Shown: positions 19,528 to 27,434 of the stretch, piece after piece
Numbering within the stretch: the stretch's first letter is position 1
Layout of the letters: each line of letters opens with the position of its first letter
Source of the DNA: Promicromonospora soli
Lineage (GTDB): Bacteria; Actinomycetota; Actinomycetes; Actinomycetales; Cellulomonadaceae
Assembly (NCBI RefSeq): GCF_014653785.1
Contig: NZ_BNAS01000002.1
Span: 1 to 58,727, forward strand
Length of the DNA stretch: 58,727 nucleotides
Reading direction: 5' to 3'
The notes under the pieces: model-generated
What the model was told of the DNA's origin: nothing
Database searches by the model: none
What the model saw: only the letters and a program-made list of their open reading frames with translations
Program-made: the position numbers and the translations under genes

Positions 19528-19652
19528 GCCACACTTAGGGGGGATTGTGTAGGAAGGTTCGCCTTACTTGGGAGAGCGAGTTCAGGCGGGCTGTTCCGGC
19601 GTCACGGCCGGTCCGCGACGGACCGCCGCCAGCTGCACCGGCGCCTCCAGCA

Positions 19653-20348
19653 TCAGGCCGGACGGACCGCCCGGTGCAGCGCCACGATCCCGGCGGACAC
19701 GTTGCGGTAGGCGGCGTGCTCCCAGCCGGACTCGAGCATGAGGTGGGCGAGGTCGACCTGGGTGTGCCAGCCCCGGATGGACTCGGCGAGGTACTCGTAG
19801 GAGCCCTTGTCCCGGGTCACCGCGCCCGCCACGATGGGCAGCGCGCGCATGAGGTACTCCTGGTAGACCTTCCGGAACGGGCCCCACGTGGGAGTGGAGA
19901 ACTCGCAGATCACCACACGCCCGCCCGGCCGGACCACCCGCAGCATCTCGCGCAGGGCTGCGCTCGTGTCGGCGACGTTGCGCAGGCCGAAGCTGATGGT
20001 GACGGCGTCGAAGGACTCGTCGGCGAACGGCAGCCGAGTGGCGTCCCCCGCGACGAACGGTAGGTCCGGGCGGCGCTGCTTGCCGACCTGCAGCATGCCG
20101 ATCGAGAAGTCGGACGGGACCACGAACGCGCCGTCGGCGGCGAAGGGCTCGCTGCTGGTCCCGGTGCCCGCGGCGAGGTCGAGCACCCGCTCGCCCGGCA
20201 TCGCGGCGACGGCGTCGACCGTGAGGCGGCGCCAGCGCCGGTCCTGCCCCAGGGAGATGAGGTCGTTCGTCAGGTCGTAGCGGGCGGCGATCCCGTCGAA
20301 CATCGACGCGACCTCGGCCGGCTTCTTTTCCAGGCTTGCGCGGGACAT
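19653..20348 (-). CDS. menG: Demethylmenaquinone methyltransferase
   Basis: SAM-dependent C-methyltransferase of the UbiE/MenG family, 231 residues, catalysing the last step of menaquinone synthesis. [20 protein letters not shown] at the N-terminus, the SAM loop [14 protein letters not shown] (about 55-68), [20 protein letters not shown] and [12 protein letters not shown] are family signatures. It is divergent from menF. AACGAT lies six bases before its ATG with no ribosome site, suggesting a leaderless mRNA. It is separated from the nuo operon by 228 bases that carry the Rex operator. Confidence 0.96.
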   Translation of the reverse strand: MSRASLEKKPAEVASMFDGIAARYDLTNDLISLGQDRRWRRLTVDAVAAMPGERVLDLAAGTGTSSEPFAADGAFVVPSDFSIGMLQVGKQRRPDLPFVAGDATRLPFADESFDAVTISFGLRNVADTSAALREMLRVVRPGGRVVICEFSTPTWGPFRKVYQEYLMRALPIVAGAVTRDKGSYEYLAESIRGWHTQVDLAHLMLESGWEHAAYRNVSAGIVALHRAVRPA

Positions 20349-20354
20349 GGCGCC

Positions 20355-20360
20355 ATCGTT
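20355..20360 (-). promoter_or_regulatory. -10 element, leaderless menG
   Basis: AACGAT on the minus strand ends six bases before the menG ATG; transcription would begin at or next to the start codon. Confidence 0.4.
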
Positions 20361-20433
20361 TCACGTCGCAGGTAGAGGCCGTCAGACGATGTGACCTCCG
20401 CTACGGCTTGCACCCGTGCGCGTCGCACCCCTT

Positions 20434-20439
20434 TATCCT
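20434..20439 (+). promoter_or_regulatory. -10 element, leaderless menF
   Basis: TATCCT ends seven bases before the chosen menF ATG at 20447, which has no convincing ribosome site. This supports the start and a leaderless transcript. Confidence 0.5.
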
Positions 20440-20446
20440 GAAGCCG

Positions 20447-21901
20447 ATGATCGTCTCACCGGCCGGCCGCACCCCGGGTGCATCAACCGGCACCACCGTG
20501 TCCGGCTCCTGGACAGCCGTCGCGCCGGACACACCCGACAGACCGCGGGGCGCGCCCCGGGGCCCGCAGGTCGTCGTCCGCACGGTCGCGATCGACGATC
20601 TCCCCGACACCCCGACGGCGCTCGTCGACCGGCTCCCCGACACGAACGCCCTCGCGTGGGTTCGGCACGGCGACGGGCTCGTTGGCTGGGGCGAGTCGCT
20701 CCGGTTCGAGACGTTCGGCCCCGGTCGCTTCGCCGACGCCGACGACGCCTGGCGCCAGGTGCTCGACCGCGCCGTCGTGCACGACGACGTCGGCGTGCCC
20801 GGCAGCGGCCTGGTCGCGTTCGGCAGCTTCGCGTTCGACGACGTCTCCCCCGGCGACGAGTCCGAGGACCCGGCGCGGGCGAGCGGCGTGCTGATCGTGC
20901 CGCGCGTCGTCGTCGGGCGACGGGGTGACCGGGCCTGGATGACCACCATCTCCCTGGTGGGCGACCGGTCCGCGCCCGTGGGCGAGGACCTGCTGTCCGC
21001 CTACCCGCATCAGCCGGTGACGGAGCCGGGCAGGGTCGCGCTGGCCGACGGCGCGGTCGGGGCGGCGGACTGGCCGGCCGTGGTCGCGGAGGGGATCGCG
21101 CGGATCCAGACCGGCGAGCTGGAGAAGGTGGTGCTCGCACGCGACGTGGTCGCCACCGCTGAGCACCCGGTCGACACGCGTCACCTGCTCGGCCGCCTCG
21201 CGACCGCGTACGACGCATGCTGGGCCTTCAGCGTGGACGGCATGGTCGGCGCGACGCCGGAGCTGCTGGTCCGCAGCGAGAAGGGCCTGGTCGCCTCGCG
21301 AGTGCTGGCGGGCACGATCCGCCGCGAGCACGGGCCGGGCTCGCCCACCGCCCCGGCAGACGCTGACCTGCTGCACGCCGCGCAGCTCGCCCGCTCGTCG
21401 AAGGACCTCGAGGAGCACGAGTTCGCCGTGCGCTCCGTGGCGGCCGCCCTGGAGCCGTTCTGCTCGTCGATGAACGTGCCCGAGGCGCCGTTCGTGCTGC
21501 ACCTGCCGAACGTCATGCACCTGGCGACCGACGTGACGGGCGTCCTGACGGGCCAGAACCCGGCGTCGGGCGGTCGGGCGCCGTCGTCCCTGTCGCTGGC
21601 CGCCGCGCTGCACCCGAGCGCCGCCGTGTGCGGCACGCCGACCACCGCCGCACGCAGCCTCATCCGCGAGATCGAGGGCCTGGACCGCGCCCGGTACGCG
21701 GGCCCGGTGGGCTGGGTGGGGGCCGGCGGCGACGGCGAGTGGGGTATCGCCCTGCGCTCGGCCGAGATCTCCCCGACCGACCGGCGCCACGTCCGGCTGT
21801 TCGCGGGCTGCGGCATCGTCGCGGCGTCGGACCCGCAGGCGGAGCTGGCGGAGTCCGAGGCAAAGCTGGAGCCGATGCGCTACGCCCTCGGCGCTAAGTA
21901 G
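20447..21901 (+). CDS. menF: Isochorismate synthase
   Basis: Chorismate-utilising enzyme of 484 residues that makes isochorismate, the entry step of menaquinone synthesis. Conserved segments are ELEKVVLARDV, RVLAGTIRRE, SSKDLEEHEFAVRSV, HLATDVTGVL, ALHPSAAVCGTP and RYAGPVGWV, with the Mg-binding glutamates in the EHEF and C-terminal SEAKLE regions. An open frame continues 37 codons upstream but crosses the promoter; the ATG at 20447 is used. Siderophore isochorismate synthases (DhbC/EntC) look similar, but the neighbours are all menaquinone genes. Its stop codon lies at the edge of a long palindrome shared with the convergent DUF6114 gene. Confidence 0.92.
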   Translation: MIVSPAGRTPGASTGTTVSGSWTAVAPDTPDRPRGAPRGPQVVVRTVAIDDLPDTPTALVDRLPDTNALAWVRHGDGLVGWGESLRFETFGPGRFADADDAWRQVLDRAVVHDDVGVPGSGLVAFGSFAFDDVSPGDESEDPARASGVLIVPRVVVGRRGDRAWMTTISLVGDRSAPVGEDLLSAYPHQPVTEPGRVALADGAVGAADWPAVVAEGIARIQTGELEKVVLARDVVATAEHPVDTRHLLGRLATAYDACWAFSVDGMVGATPELLVRSEKGLVASRVLAGTIRREHGPGSPTAPADADLLHAAQLARSSKDLEEHEFAVRSVAAALEPFCSSMNVPEAPFVLHLPNVMHLATDVTGVLTGQNPASGGRAPSSLSLAAALHPSAAVCGTPTTAARSLIREIEGLDRARYAGPVGWVGAGGDGEWGIALRSAEISPTDRRHVRLFAGCGIVAASDPQAELAESEAKLEPMRYALGAK

Positions 21902-21982
21902 AAGACTGGCGAGATAGAACCGCAGCGAAGTAGAACCCGGGCCGGGTGCTACTTCGCTGCGGTTCTATCTCGCCAGAGTTCT
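21899..21982. terminator. 28-bp perfect palindrome, probable bidirectional terminator
   Basis: Arms 21906-21933 and 21949-21976 pair perfectly over 28 bases. The 15-base loop contains a further ACCCG/CGGGT stem, and outside two mismatches GTAGAA/TTCTAC extends the structure over the menF stop. It lies between convergent menF and the DUF6114 gene. There is no U-tract, so termination is inferred. Confidence 0.7.
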
Positions 21983-21999
21983 ACCTCGGCGTCACGGGA

Positions 22000-23676
22000 T
22001 CAGGGGGTTCCGGCCGTCGGGCCCTTGCCGATCGGGTCGGTCTCGTCGCCCCAGACCTGCTCGCGGAAGCCGTCCCACACCTGGATGTCGGACGTCGCAC
22101 CGATGAACCCCATCCGCGCGTCCGTCGAGGTCAGCATGATCTCGATGAGCGAAGCTCCTTCGAGCACCTTCGTGGCCACCTCGAGGAGGTCCTGCCCGTC
22201 GGGCAGGTCCGCATGGATCGACGACACGTACATCTGCGCGTCGCCCTCGAGCGACACGAAGTTCGCCCTCGTGTCCGTGCCCGCCACCGAGGTGTCGTCG
22301 TAGGCGTACGACTTGAGCCAGAACCCGTCGACGACGACCTTGTCGGCCGAGATCTTGATGGCGTCCCGGCGCTGGCCGTCGTTCTTGACCGGCACGTTCG
22401 CCAGGCCGATGCCGTTGATGCCGGTCAGCGGGATCTCCACGTCCGTGCTCTCCAGGTCGGCGGGGAGGGAGAAGACCGACCCGTCCTCCTTGGTGCCGCA
22501 CTGGCCTGGCAGGTCGACGTTGAGGTCGTACTTGCCGCCGAAGCTCACCTTGACACAGGTGCCGAGCTCGGTTCGGAGCGCTTCCTCGATCGTCTCCTGC
22601 GCGTCCATCTCGCCGCACTTGTCGGACGGCGCGCCGTCCCCGGCTTCGGGCGGCACCTCGCCGTCCTGCGTCGGCTCCTCGCACTCGGCCTGGTCGTCGC
22701 CGTTGTCGCCGCCCGCCGTGCCGTCACCGTCGCCGCCCGTGGCCGGGTCGGTCGCGCCGGTGAGGTCGTCGACCGCGTCCCCGACCGGGTCCTCGCCCTC
22801 GTCGGTGCCCGATTCGGACGTGGAGGGCGACGGCGAGGCGGACGGGTCCGCCGAGCCTTCGTCACAGGCGCCGAAGACCGCGCACCAGAACGAGTCGTCC
22901 TCCTGGGTCCCGGCGTCCGACGTCGAGGCCGGCATGCTCGCGCCGCCGACCACCATCGCACCGGCCACCGCGACAGCCGCGGACTTCTGGGACAGGGCGC
23001 GCAGCGCGTTGCTGAGCGTCTCCACCTTCGGGATCGCCTTCGTGTCCGGGGCCGGCTCGCCGTCGGCCCGCGGTGCGTCGCCGTCCGCCGCCGGGGCGGG
23101 CGAGCCTTCGGCGGCGGTGCCCGACACCGAGGCGTCGCCCCCGGGACGTTCTCCCTCGCCGGCCGCGTCGGGTGCCTCGGTATCGTCCCCGCCGGGCGCC
23201 ACGTCGTTCCCGGCGTCCGCCGCCTCGGGCTGTTCGGCCGCCTCGGCGTCAGCCGCCTGGGGTGCCCAGGACACGACGACGATGCCGCCGATCACGCCCA
23301 GCAGGAACCCGGCGACCCAGCCGCCGAGGTTCACTCCCGCGATCGAGTAGACGGAGATCGCGAGCGCGATCACGCCGTAGAAGATCCGGTGAACGGGCTG
23401 GGCGATCGACAGGACCCCGAGCAGCACGAGGGTGATCGGGAGGATCGTCGCCTGAGCACCCTCGACGCCGAACTGCAGCACGACGTTCATACCGAGCTGG
23501 TCCAGCTTGATAGGGCCGGACAGGAGCATCTCCAGGCCCGCGAGAACTACCAGCACACCCCCGACGAACGGCCGCTGCCGGCGCCAGGGGCGGAAGTCCC
23601 TGCGCCAGTCAGCAAGCTTCGCGCGAAGTCCGGGGCGGCCGGCGTTCGCCTGGCCATCACCCGGACTCAGAAGCAC
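22000..23676 (-). CDS. DUF6114-type membrane protein with long C-terminal extension
   Basis: 558-residue membrane protein of unknown function. Residues about 36-135 contain four hydrophobic helices of the kind seen in DUF6114 proteins, which in actinobacteria sit beside DUF6230 genes. Residues about 137-225 are an acidic Ala/Pro/Glu/Asp linker; a further hydrophobic segment (about 233-252) precedes a second acidic linker rich in Gly, Ser, Thr and Asp, and residues from about 350 look like a folded extracytoplasmic domain with four cysteines. The length is far more than the helical domain needs, so this looks like a fusion. The GTG start overlaps the DUF6230 gene by ten bases. Family assignment is from memory. 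Confidence 0.75.
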   Translation of the reverse strand: MLLSPGDGQANAGRPGLRAKLADWRRDFRPWRRQRPFVGGVLVVLAGLEMLLSGPIKLDQLGMNVVLQFGVEGAQATILPITLVLLGVLSIAQPVHRIFYGVIALAISVYSIAGVNLGGWVAGFLLGVIGGIVVVSWAPQAADAEAAEQPEAADAGNDVAPGGDDTEAPDAAGEGERPGGDASVSGTAAEGSPAPAADGDAPRADGEPAPDTKAIPKVETLSNALRALSQKSAAVAVAGAMVVGGASMPASTSDAGTQEDDSFWCAVFGACDEGSADPSASPSPSTSESGTDEGEDPVGDAVDDLTGATDPATGGDGDGTAGGDNGDDQAECEEPTQDGEVPPEAGDGAPSDKCGEMDAQETIEEALRTELGTCVKVSFGGKYDLNVDLPGQCGTKEDGSVFSLPADLESTDVEIPLTGINGIGLANVPVKNDGQRRDAIKISADKVVVDGFWLKSYAYDDTSVAGTDTRANFVSLEGDAQMYVSSIHADLPDGQDLLEVATKVLEGASLIEIMLTSTDARMGFIGATSDIQVWDGFREQVWGDETDPIGKGPTAGTP

Positions 23677-24260
23677 TCGGTGCCGTCCGTGATCTTGAGG
23701 CTGAGGTCCGTCAGCTGGAAGACGGCGGCCTGCGTGCTCCAGGAGACCTGCTCGAGGTTCGAGATGTCCACCGAGTCGGAGTCCATCGCGAAGTCGCCCG
23801 CGTCACCCTTCTTGGCCGTGTTCACGGTCGAGGCGTCGACGCCGATGCGGATGTTCTTGAAGATCGCGGTGCCCGACAGGTCGTTCATGCCGATCTGCAG
23901 GTCGGTGGCCTTCGCGGGCTCCTCGCCGGTGCCCGCCGAGATCAGGATTCCGACCTTGCCGAGCGGCGTGTCCTGCACTACCGACTGGCACAGGTTGTAG
24001 AGCTGCGCGTCCTTGATGTTCGCGATGGCGGCAGGGTGCTGCGTGCCGTCGGAGGCGGTCGCGACGCCCGCGTACTGCGAGAAGCCGGTGCCCGCGAGCT
24101 GGTCGGCGCCGATCTTGAACTGGCTGCCGGAGATGGCGAACGAGACGGGCACTGCGCCCTGTGCAACCCCACCGAGCAGAACGCTGGCGGCGATCGTGAC
24201 CGGTATGACTGCGAGAGCCACGCGCCCCTTGCGCGACCCCGTGAGCTTGCTGAGCTTCAT
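23667..24260 (-). CDS. DUF6230-type secreted protein
   Basis: 197-residue protein with a basic start (MKLSKLTGSRKGR), a hydrophobic signal segment at about 14-35 (VALAVIPVTIAASVLLGGVA) and a mature beta-rich domain containing C90 and C196. DUF6230 proteins are paired with DUF6114 membrane proteins in many actinobacteria; function unknown, a cell-envelope role is inferred. First gene of a two-gene operon with a good promoter at 24315-24344, divergent from a TetR gene that may control it. Confidence 0.75.
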   Translation of the reverse strand: MKLSKLTGSRKGRVALAVIPVTIAASVLLGGVAQGAVPVSFAISGSQFKIGADQLAGTGFSQYAGVATASDGTQHPAAIANIKDAQLYNLCQSVVQDTPLGKVGILISAGTGEEPAKATDLQIGMNDLSGTAIFKNIRIGVDASTVNTAKKGDAGDFAMDSDSVDISNLEQVSWSTQAAVFQLTDLSLKITDGTECF

Positions 24261-24314
24261 TGGTGTTCCCCTCGATGCGCCAATGTGAGGACGACTACGC
24301 CGTCGTCCGCCGCG

Positions 24315-24344
24315 ACGTTAGCGTGATTACTGAGTGAGCGTCAA
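24315..24344 (-). promoter_or_regulatory. Promoter of the DUF6230-DUF6114 operon
   Basis: On the minus strand TTGACG (-35, 24339-24344) and TAACGT (-10, 24315-24320) are separated by 18 bases, close to the major sigma consensus. The spacer contains the imperfect dyad TCACTCAGTAA, a candidate site for the divergent TetR. Confidence 0.65.
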
Positions 24345-24378
24345 TTGGCCCCCTGACAGCGGCGCAAAGCATGCCGGA

Positions 24379-24384
24379 TATGCT
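24379..24384 (+). promoter_or_regulatory. -10 element, leaderless tetR
   Basis: TATGCT ends six bases before the ATG at 24391; no ribosome site is present. Confidence 0.5.
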
Positions 24385-24390
24385 CAACAC

Positions 24391-25020
24391 ATGGCAACAG
24401 CCCGACGCACGCGACTCCGCCCGGAGGAACGCCGCAACCAGCTTGTGGCCCTCGGAGTTGCGACTCTTGCGGACCGCCCGTTGGCCGAAGTAACCGTTGA
24501 GGAGATCGCCGCCGAAGCCGGTGTCTCGACGGGTCTCGTCTACTACTACTTCGGCTCCAAGAACGGCCTGCACCACGAGATCGTGCGCCGTGCGCGCGAC
24601 TCGATGCTGCACGCCTCCGAGCCCCAGGCCGAGCTGCCACCGGCGGACCGCCTGGTCAGCACGCTCACCAGGCTCGTCGCGTACGTCCGGGAGCACGGGC
24701 CGACGTTCTACTCGCTCGTCCGCGGCGCGGCGAGCGGCGACGAAGAGGTGCGCGCCGTGATCGAGGACGCGCGTCGGCAGCAGACGGAGCGGGCCCTCGC
24801 CGTGCTTCTTGAGCTCGGCGTGCCCGAGACCGAGCTCCTGCGCATCGCCGTCCGCTCGTGGGTGGCCCTCGCCGAGCAGGCCCTGGTCGACGGCGGCATC
24901 AACTCCGACCTCACCGACGAGGAGCTGGTCGGTTACCTCGAGCGCAGCCTCGGTGGCGTCGTCGCCGCCGTCGTGCCAGGCGCCTCGGATGCGCTGTTCG
25001 GGATCACGTCGACGCTCTGA
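24391..25020 (+). CDS. TetR family regulator
   Basis: 209-residue repressor-type protein. Residues about 12-58 form the helix-turn-helix domain (VTVEEIAAEAGVSTGLVYYYFGSKNGL); the rest is an all-helical ligand-binding domain. It is divergent from the DUF6230-DUF6114 operon with 130 bases between, the usual arrangement for local control. Ligand unknown. The start follows a -10 hexamer at leaderless spacing; an upstream extension of 19 codons crosses the promoter. Confidence 0.88.
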   Translation: MATARRTRLRPEERRNQLVALGVATLADRPLAEVTVEEIAAEAGVSTGLVYYYFGSKNGLHHEIVRRARDSMLHASEPQAELPPADRLVSTLTRLVAYVREHGPTFYSLVRGAASGDEEVRAVIEDARRQQTERALAVLLELGVPETELLRIAVRSWVALAEQALVDGGINSDLTDEELVGYLERSLGGVVAAVVPGASDALFGITSTL

Positions 25021-25045
25021 GCCTTGCCGCTCCGATCGTCTCTGG

Positions 25046-25579
25046 TCAGAGAGCCTTGACCATCAGGAGGCAGGGGTCGTCGGCCCAGAGGTCGGGAAAC
25101 TCTTCCACCGGTTGGAACCCGCAGGCGGTGTAGAAAGCGCGGGTCCGATCAAAGCCCGGGTCCGACGCCGAGGGGCCGAGCGTCTTCACGCTCAGCAGCT
25201 GCACGCCCTGGGCTCGGAGGTCGTTCTCGACGTGGTTCAGCAGGGTGCGCCCGATGCCCGCGCGGTGGTGCTTGCGCCGGACGGCGAGCAGGTGCACCTC
25301 CGCCGACGTCGGGTACCGCTGGTCCAGCAGCAGCACACCGAGCGCGTCCTCGGGTGCGATCGAGCCGCCGTCGGGTCCGAGGGCGGGCTTCGCGCCGCTG
25401 GCTCCCGGCGGTGCGTGCTCGGGCGCTGCGACCGCTACATAGTTGGGGAACTTGGCCGCCGCCTCGACGTACTCATGCGTGAACCTGTCGATGCCAAACC
25501 ATTCCGGCAGCTCCTCGAGGATGTCGTGCGCGGCATCCGCTCTGCCGAGGGTCCTGACCACGGTGTACGTCCCAGACAC
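25046..25579 (-). CDS. GNAT family N-acetyltransferase
   Basis: 177-residue acetyltransferase. The acetyl-CoA loop VRRKHHRAGIGRTLLNHVE (about 100-118) and the C-terminal FYTACGFQPVEEF (about 150-162) are typical. Substrate unknown. The gene is a single unit convergent with the TetR gene. GTG start with TAAATT seven bases upstream and no ribosome site, so probably leaderless. Confidence 0.88.
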   Translation of the reverse strand: MSGTYTVVRTLGRADAAHDILEELPEWFGIDRFTHEYVEAAAKFPNYVAVAAPEHAPPGASGAKPALGPDGGSIAPEDALGVLLLDQRYPTSAEVHLLAVRRKHHRAGIGRTLLNHVENDLRAQGVQLLSVKTLGPSASDPGFDRTRAFYTACGFQPVEEFPDLWADDPCLLMVKAL

Positions 25580-25586
25580 GTGGACT

Positions 25587-25592
25587 AATTTA
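25587..25592 (-). promoter_or_regulatory. -10 element, leaderless GNAT gene
   Basis: TAAATT on the minus strand ends seven bases before the GTG at 25579. Confidence 0.45.
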
Positions 25593-25665
25593 GACCGGAG
25601 AAGCCAAGTTCACCCGCCGAAAGCGAATACCGCCGAGACACGTGCCGCTCGAGCCTTGCCGTAGG

Positions 25666-25726
25666 CGCCCGGTGGTCGAGCTTGTCGAGACCTGGGTCAC
25701 GACGAGCTCGACCACCGGAGGCGCCC
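25666..25726. repeat. REP-like hairpin repeat, probable terminator
   Basis: GGCGCC-CGGTGGTCGAGCTTGTCG (25666-25689) pairs with CGACGAGCTCGACCACCGGAGGCGCC (25701-25726) with few mismatches. It lies 20 bases beyond the protease stop. The arm sequence belongs to the same repeat family found inside nuoN, nuoI, nuoJ and resB. Confidence 0.75.
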
Positions 25727-25745
25727 ACAACCGAGCCAGAGGGGG

Positions 25746-27287
25746 TCAGCCCTCGTTGCCGGGCAGGAACTCCCGCAGCCAGTCCGGGATGTTGTTCGGC
25801 TGGCTCTGGTCCGAGCCGGAACCCGAGTCCGAGCCGCCCTGCTGCTCCTGCGGGGGTGCCTGCGTGGCCGACTCGTCCTTGACCGCGAGCGTCACCGTGA
25901 TCTCCTGAGTGCTGTCGTCGCGCACCACGGTCAGCACGGACTTGGCACCGGCCTCCTTCTCCCGCACGAACGCCGTGAGCGACGCCGCGCCGTTGACCGG
26001 GTCGCCGTCGATCGCGACGATCACGTCGCCCCTCTGGATCCCGGCGTCCCCGGCCGGCGAGTCCGAGACGACCTCGGTGACGCCGGCACCCCGGCGGGTC
26101 ACGCCGTCGGCCGTCGCGGTGGCGTCCGTGAGCGAGACGCCGAGGAACGCGTGCTCGGCGGTGCCGTCCGCCTTGAGCTGGTCACCGATCTGCGTGGCCA
26201 GGTTGGACGGGATGGCGAAGCCCAGGCCGATCGAGCCGGAGCTGCCCGACGACATCCCGCCGGACAGGGTCGCGATCGACGAGGTGATGCCGATGACCTC
26301 GCCCGACGCGTTGAACAGCGGCCCGCCGGAGTTACCCGGGTTCACCGCGGCGTCGATCTGGATGGCGTTGGTGACCACCTGCTCGGACCCGTCCTCGGCA
26401 CTGGCCGTGACCGGGCGGTCCAGGGCGGACACGATGCCCGTCGTGGCGGTGTTCGCCAGACCGAGCGGGTTGCCGAGCGCCAGCACGGGCTCCCCCACCA
26501 CGACGTCGGACGAGTCCGCGAAGGTCGCGGGCTTCAGGTCCGACGGCGGGTCGGACAGCTGCACGACGGCGAGGTCGGTGGTCGGGTCGGTGCCGACGAT
26601 GTCGGCCTCGTACACGCGACCGTCGCTCAGCGTGACCTGCACCGTGCTCGCATCAGCCACCACGTGGTTGTTCGTCAGGATGCGGCCCTCGGAGTCCAGC
26701 ACGACGCCGGAGCCCTCCGCGCCGCCAGCCTGGCTCTCCACCTGGATCGCGACCACGGACTCCTGCACCGCCGACGTCACCGAGGTCCAGTCCGGGTTCT
26801 CGACGGTCGAGCTCTTCACGGGAACGTTCTGGCTGGCCGTCTGGCCGACGTCCGCCAGGGAGGACGGGTCGTCCGAGCCGCCCGTGACCGCGATGGCACC
26901 GGCCGTGCCCAGGCTGGCCAGCAGCGCGGCCGCCGCGGCGGCACTGACCACCGGGACCCACGTGCGGTTCCGCTCCCTCGGGCTGCCGATGGCCGTCGCC
27001 GTGGCGGGGGCGGAGTACGGGTTGACGTAGACGGGCTCGGGGCCCGGGGCGGGGACCGCGTTCTGCACGGGCACCGAGTGCTGGGCGGGCGCGGCGCTCT
27101 GGGCGGGCGCAGGGTGCTCGGCGGGCGGGGCCGGCGGGGGTACGGGCGCCGGGGACTGCAGGTTCGGAGACTCCTCAGCCGCCGCCTGCTGGGCGGGTGC
27201 CGGGCCGGCGACCGGCAGCTGCTGCGTGGGCTGCGCTGCGGGCGGCTGCTGGTCGGGCTGCGGAGTGGTGCTGTTCTGGTCGGTCAT
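25746..27287 (-). CDS. S1C (HtrA/DegP-like) membrane-anchored serine protease
   Basis: 513-residue trypsin-like protease. Residues 1-100 are a Pro/Ala/Gln-rich cytoplasmic region, 110-135 a membrane anchor, and the protease domain follows with triad H208 (TNNHVVA), D238 (TTDLAVVQ) and S320 (NPGNSGGPLF). One PDZ domain lies at about 380-470 and a Gln/Ser-rich tail ends the protein. It should act outside the membrane in envelope protein quality control. GGAGGG precedes the ATG. It is transcribed after menD with 147 bases between; no role in menaquinone synthesis is implied. Confidence 0.95.
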   Translation of the reverse strand: MTDQNSTTPQPDQQPPAAQPTQQLPVAGPAPAQQAAAEESPNLQSPAPVPPPAPPAEHPAPAQSAAPAQHSVPVQNAVPAPGPEPVYVNPYSAPATATAIGSPRERNRTWVPVVSAAAAAALLASLGTAGAIAVTGGSDDPSSLADVGQTASQNVPVKSSTVENPDWTSVTSAVQESVVAIQVESQAGGAEGSGVVLDSEGRILTNNHVVADASTVQVTLSDGRVYEADIVGTDPTTDLAVVQLSDPPSDLKPATFADSSDVVVGEPVLALGNPLGLANTATTGIVSALDRPVTASAEDGSEQVVTNAIQIDAAVNPGNSGGPLFNASGEVIGITSSIATLSGGMSSGSSGSIGLGFAIPSNLATQIGDQLKADGTAEHAFLGVSLTDATATADGVTRRGAGVTEVVSDSPAGDAGIQRGDVIVAIDGDPVNGAASLTAFVREKEAGAKSVLTVVRDDSTQEITVTLAVKDESATQAPPQEQQGGSDSGSGSDQSQPNNIPDWLREFLPGNEG

Positions 27288-27434
27288 CGTGACCCTCCTT
27301 GAAGTCAGGACCAGTTGACACCCCGTTCCTTGCCCGACCCTTGGACGAGTCTGTGAGTTTGCTGCACGGCGTACGCCGCCGCCCGCCTCAGAACACAGGT
27401 CACACCCGCGTGACCCGTATGTCTGACAGGTCCC

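Noticed and set aside
20336-20446. N-terminal extension of MenF from 20336
   Set aside because: It covers the divergent menG/menF promoter region and has no similarity to the family start; the ATG at 20447 follows a -10 hexamer.
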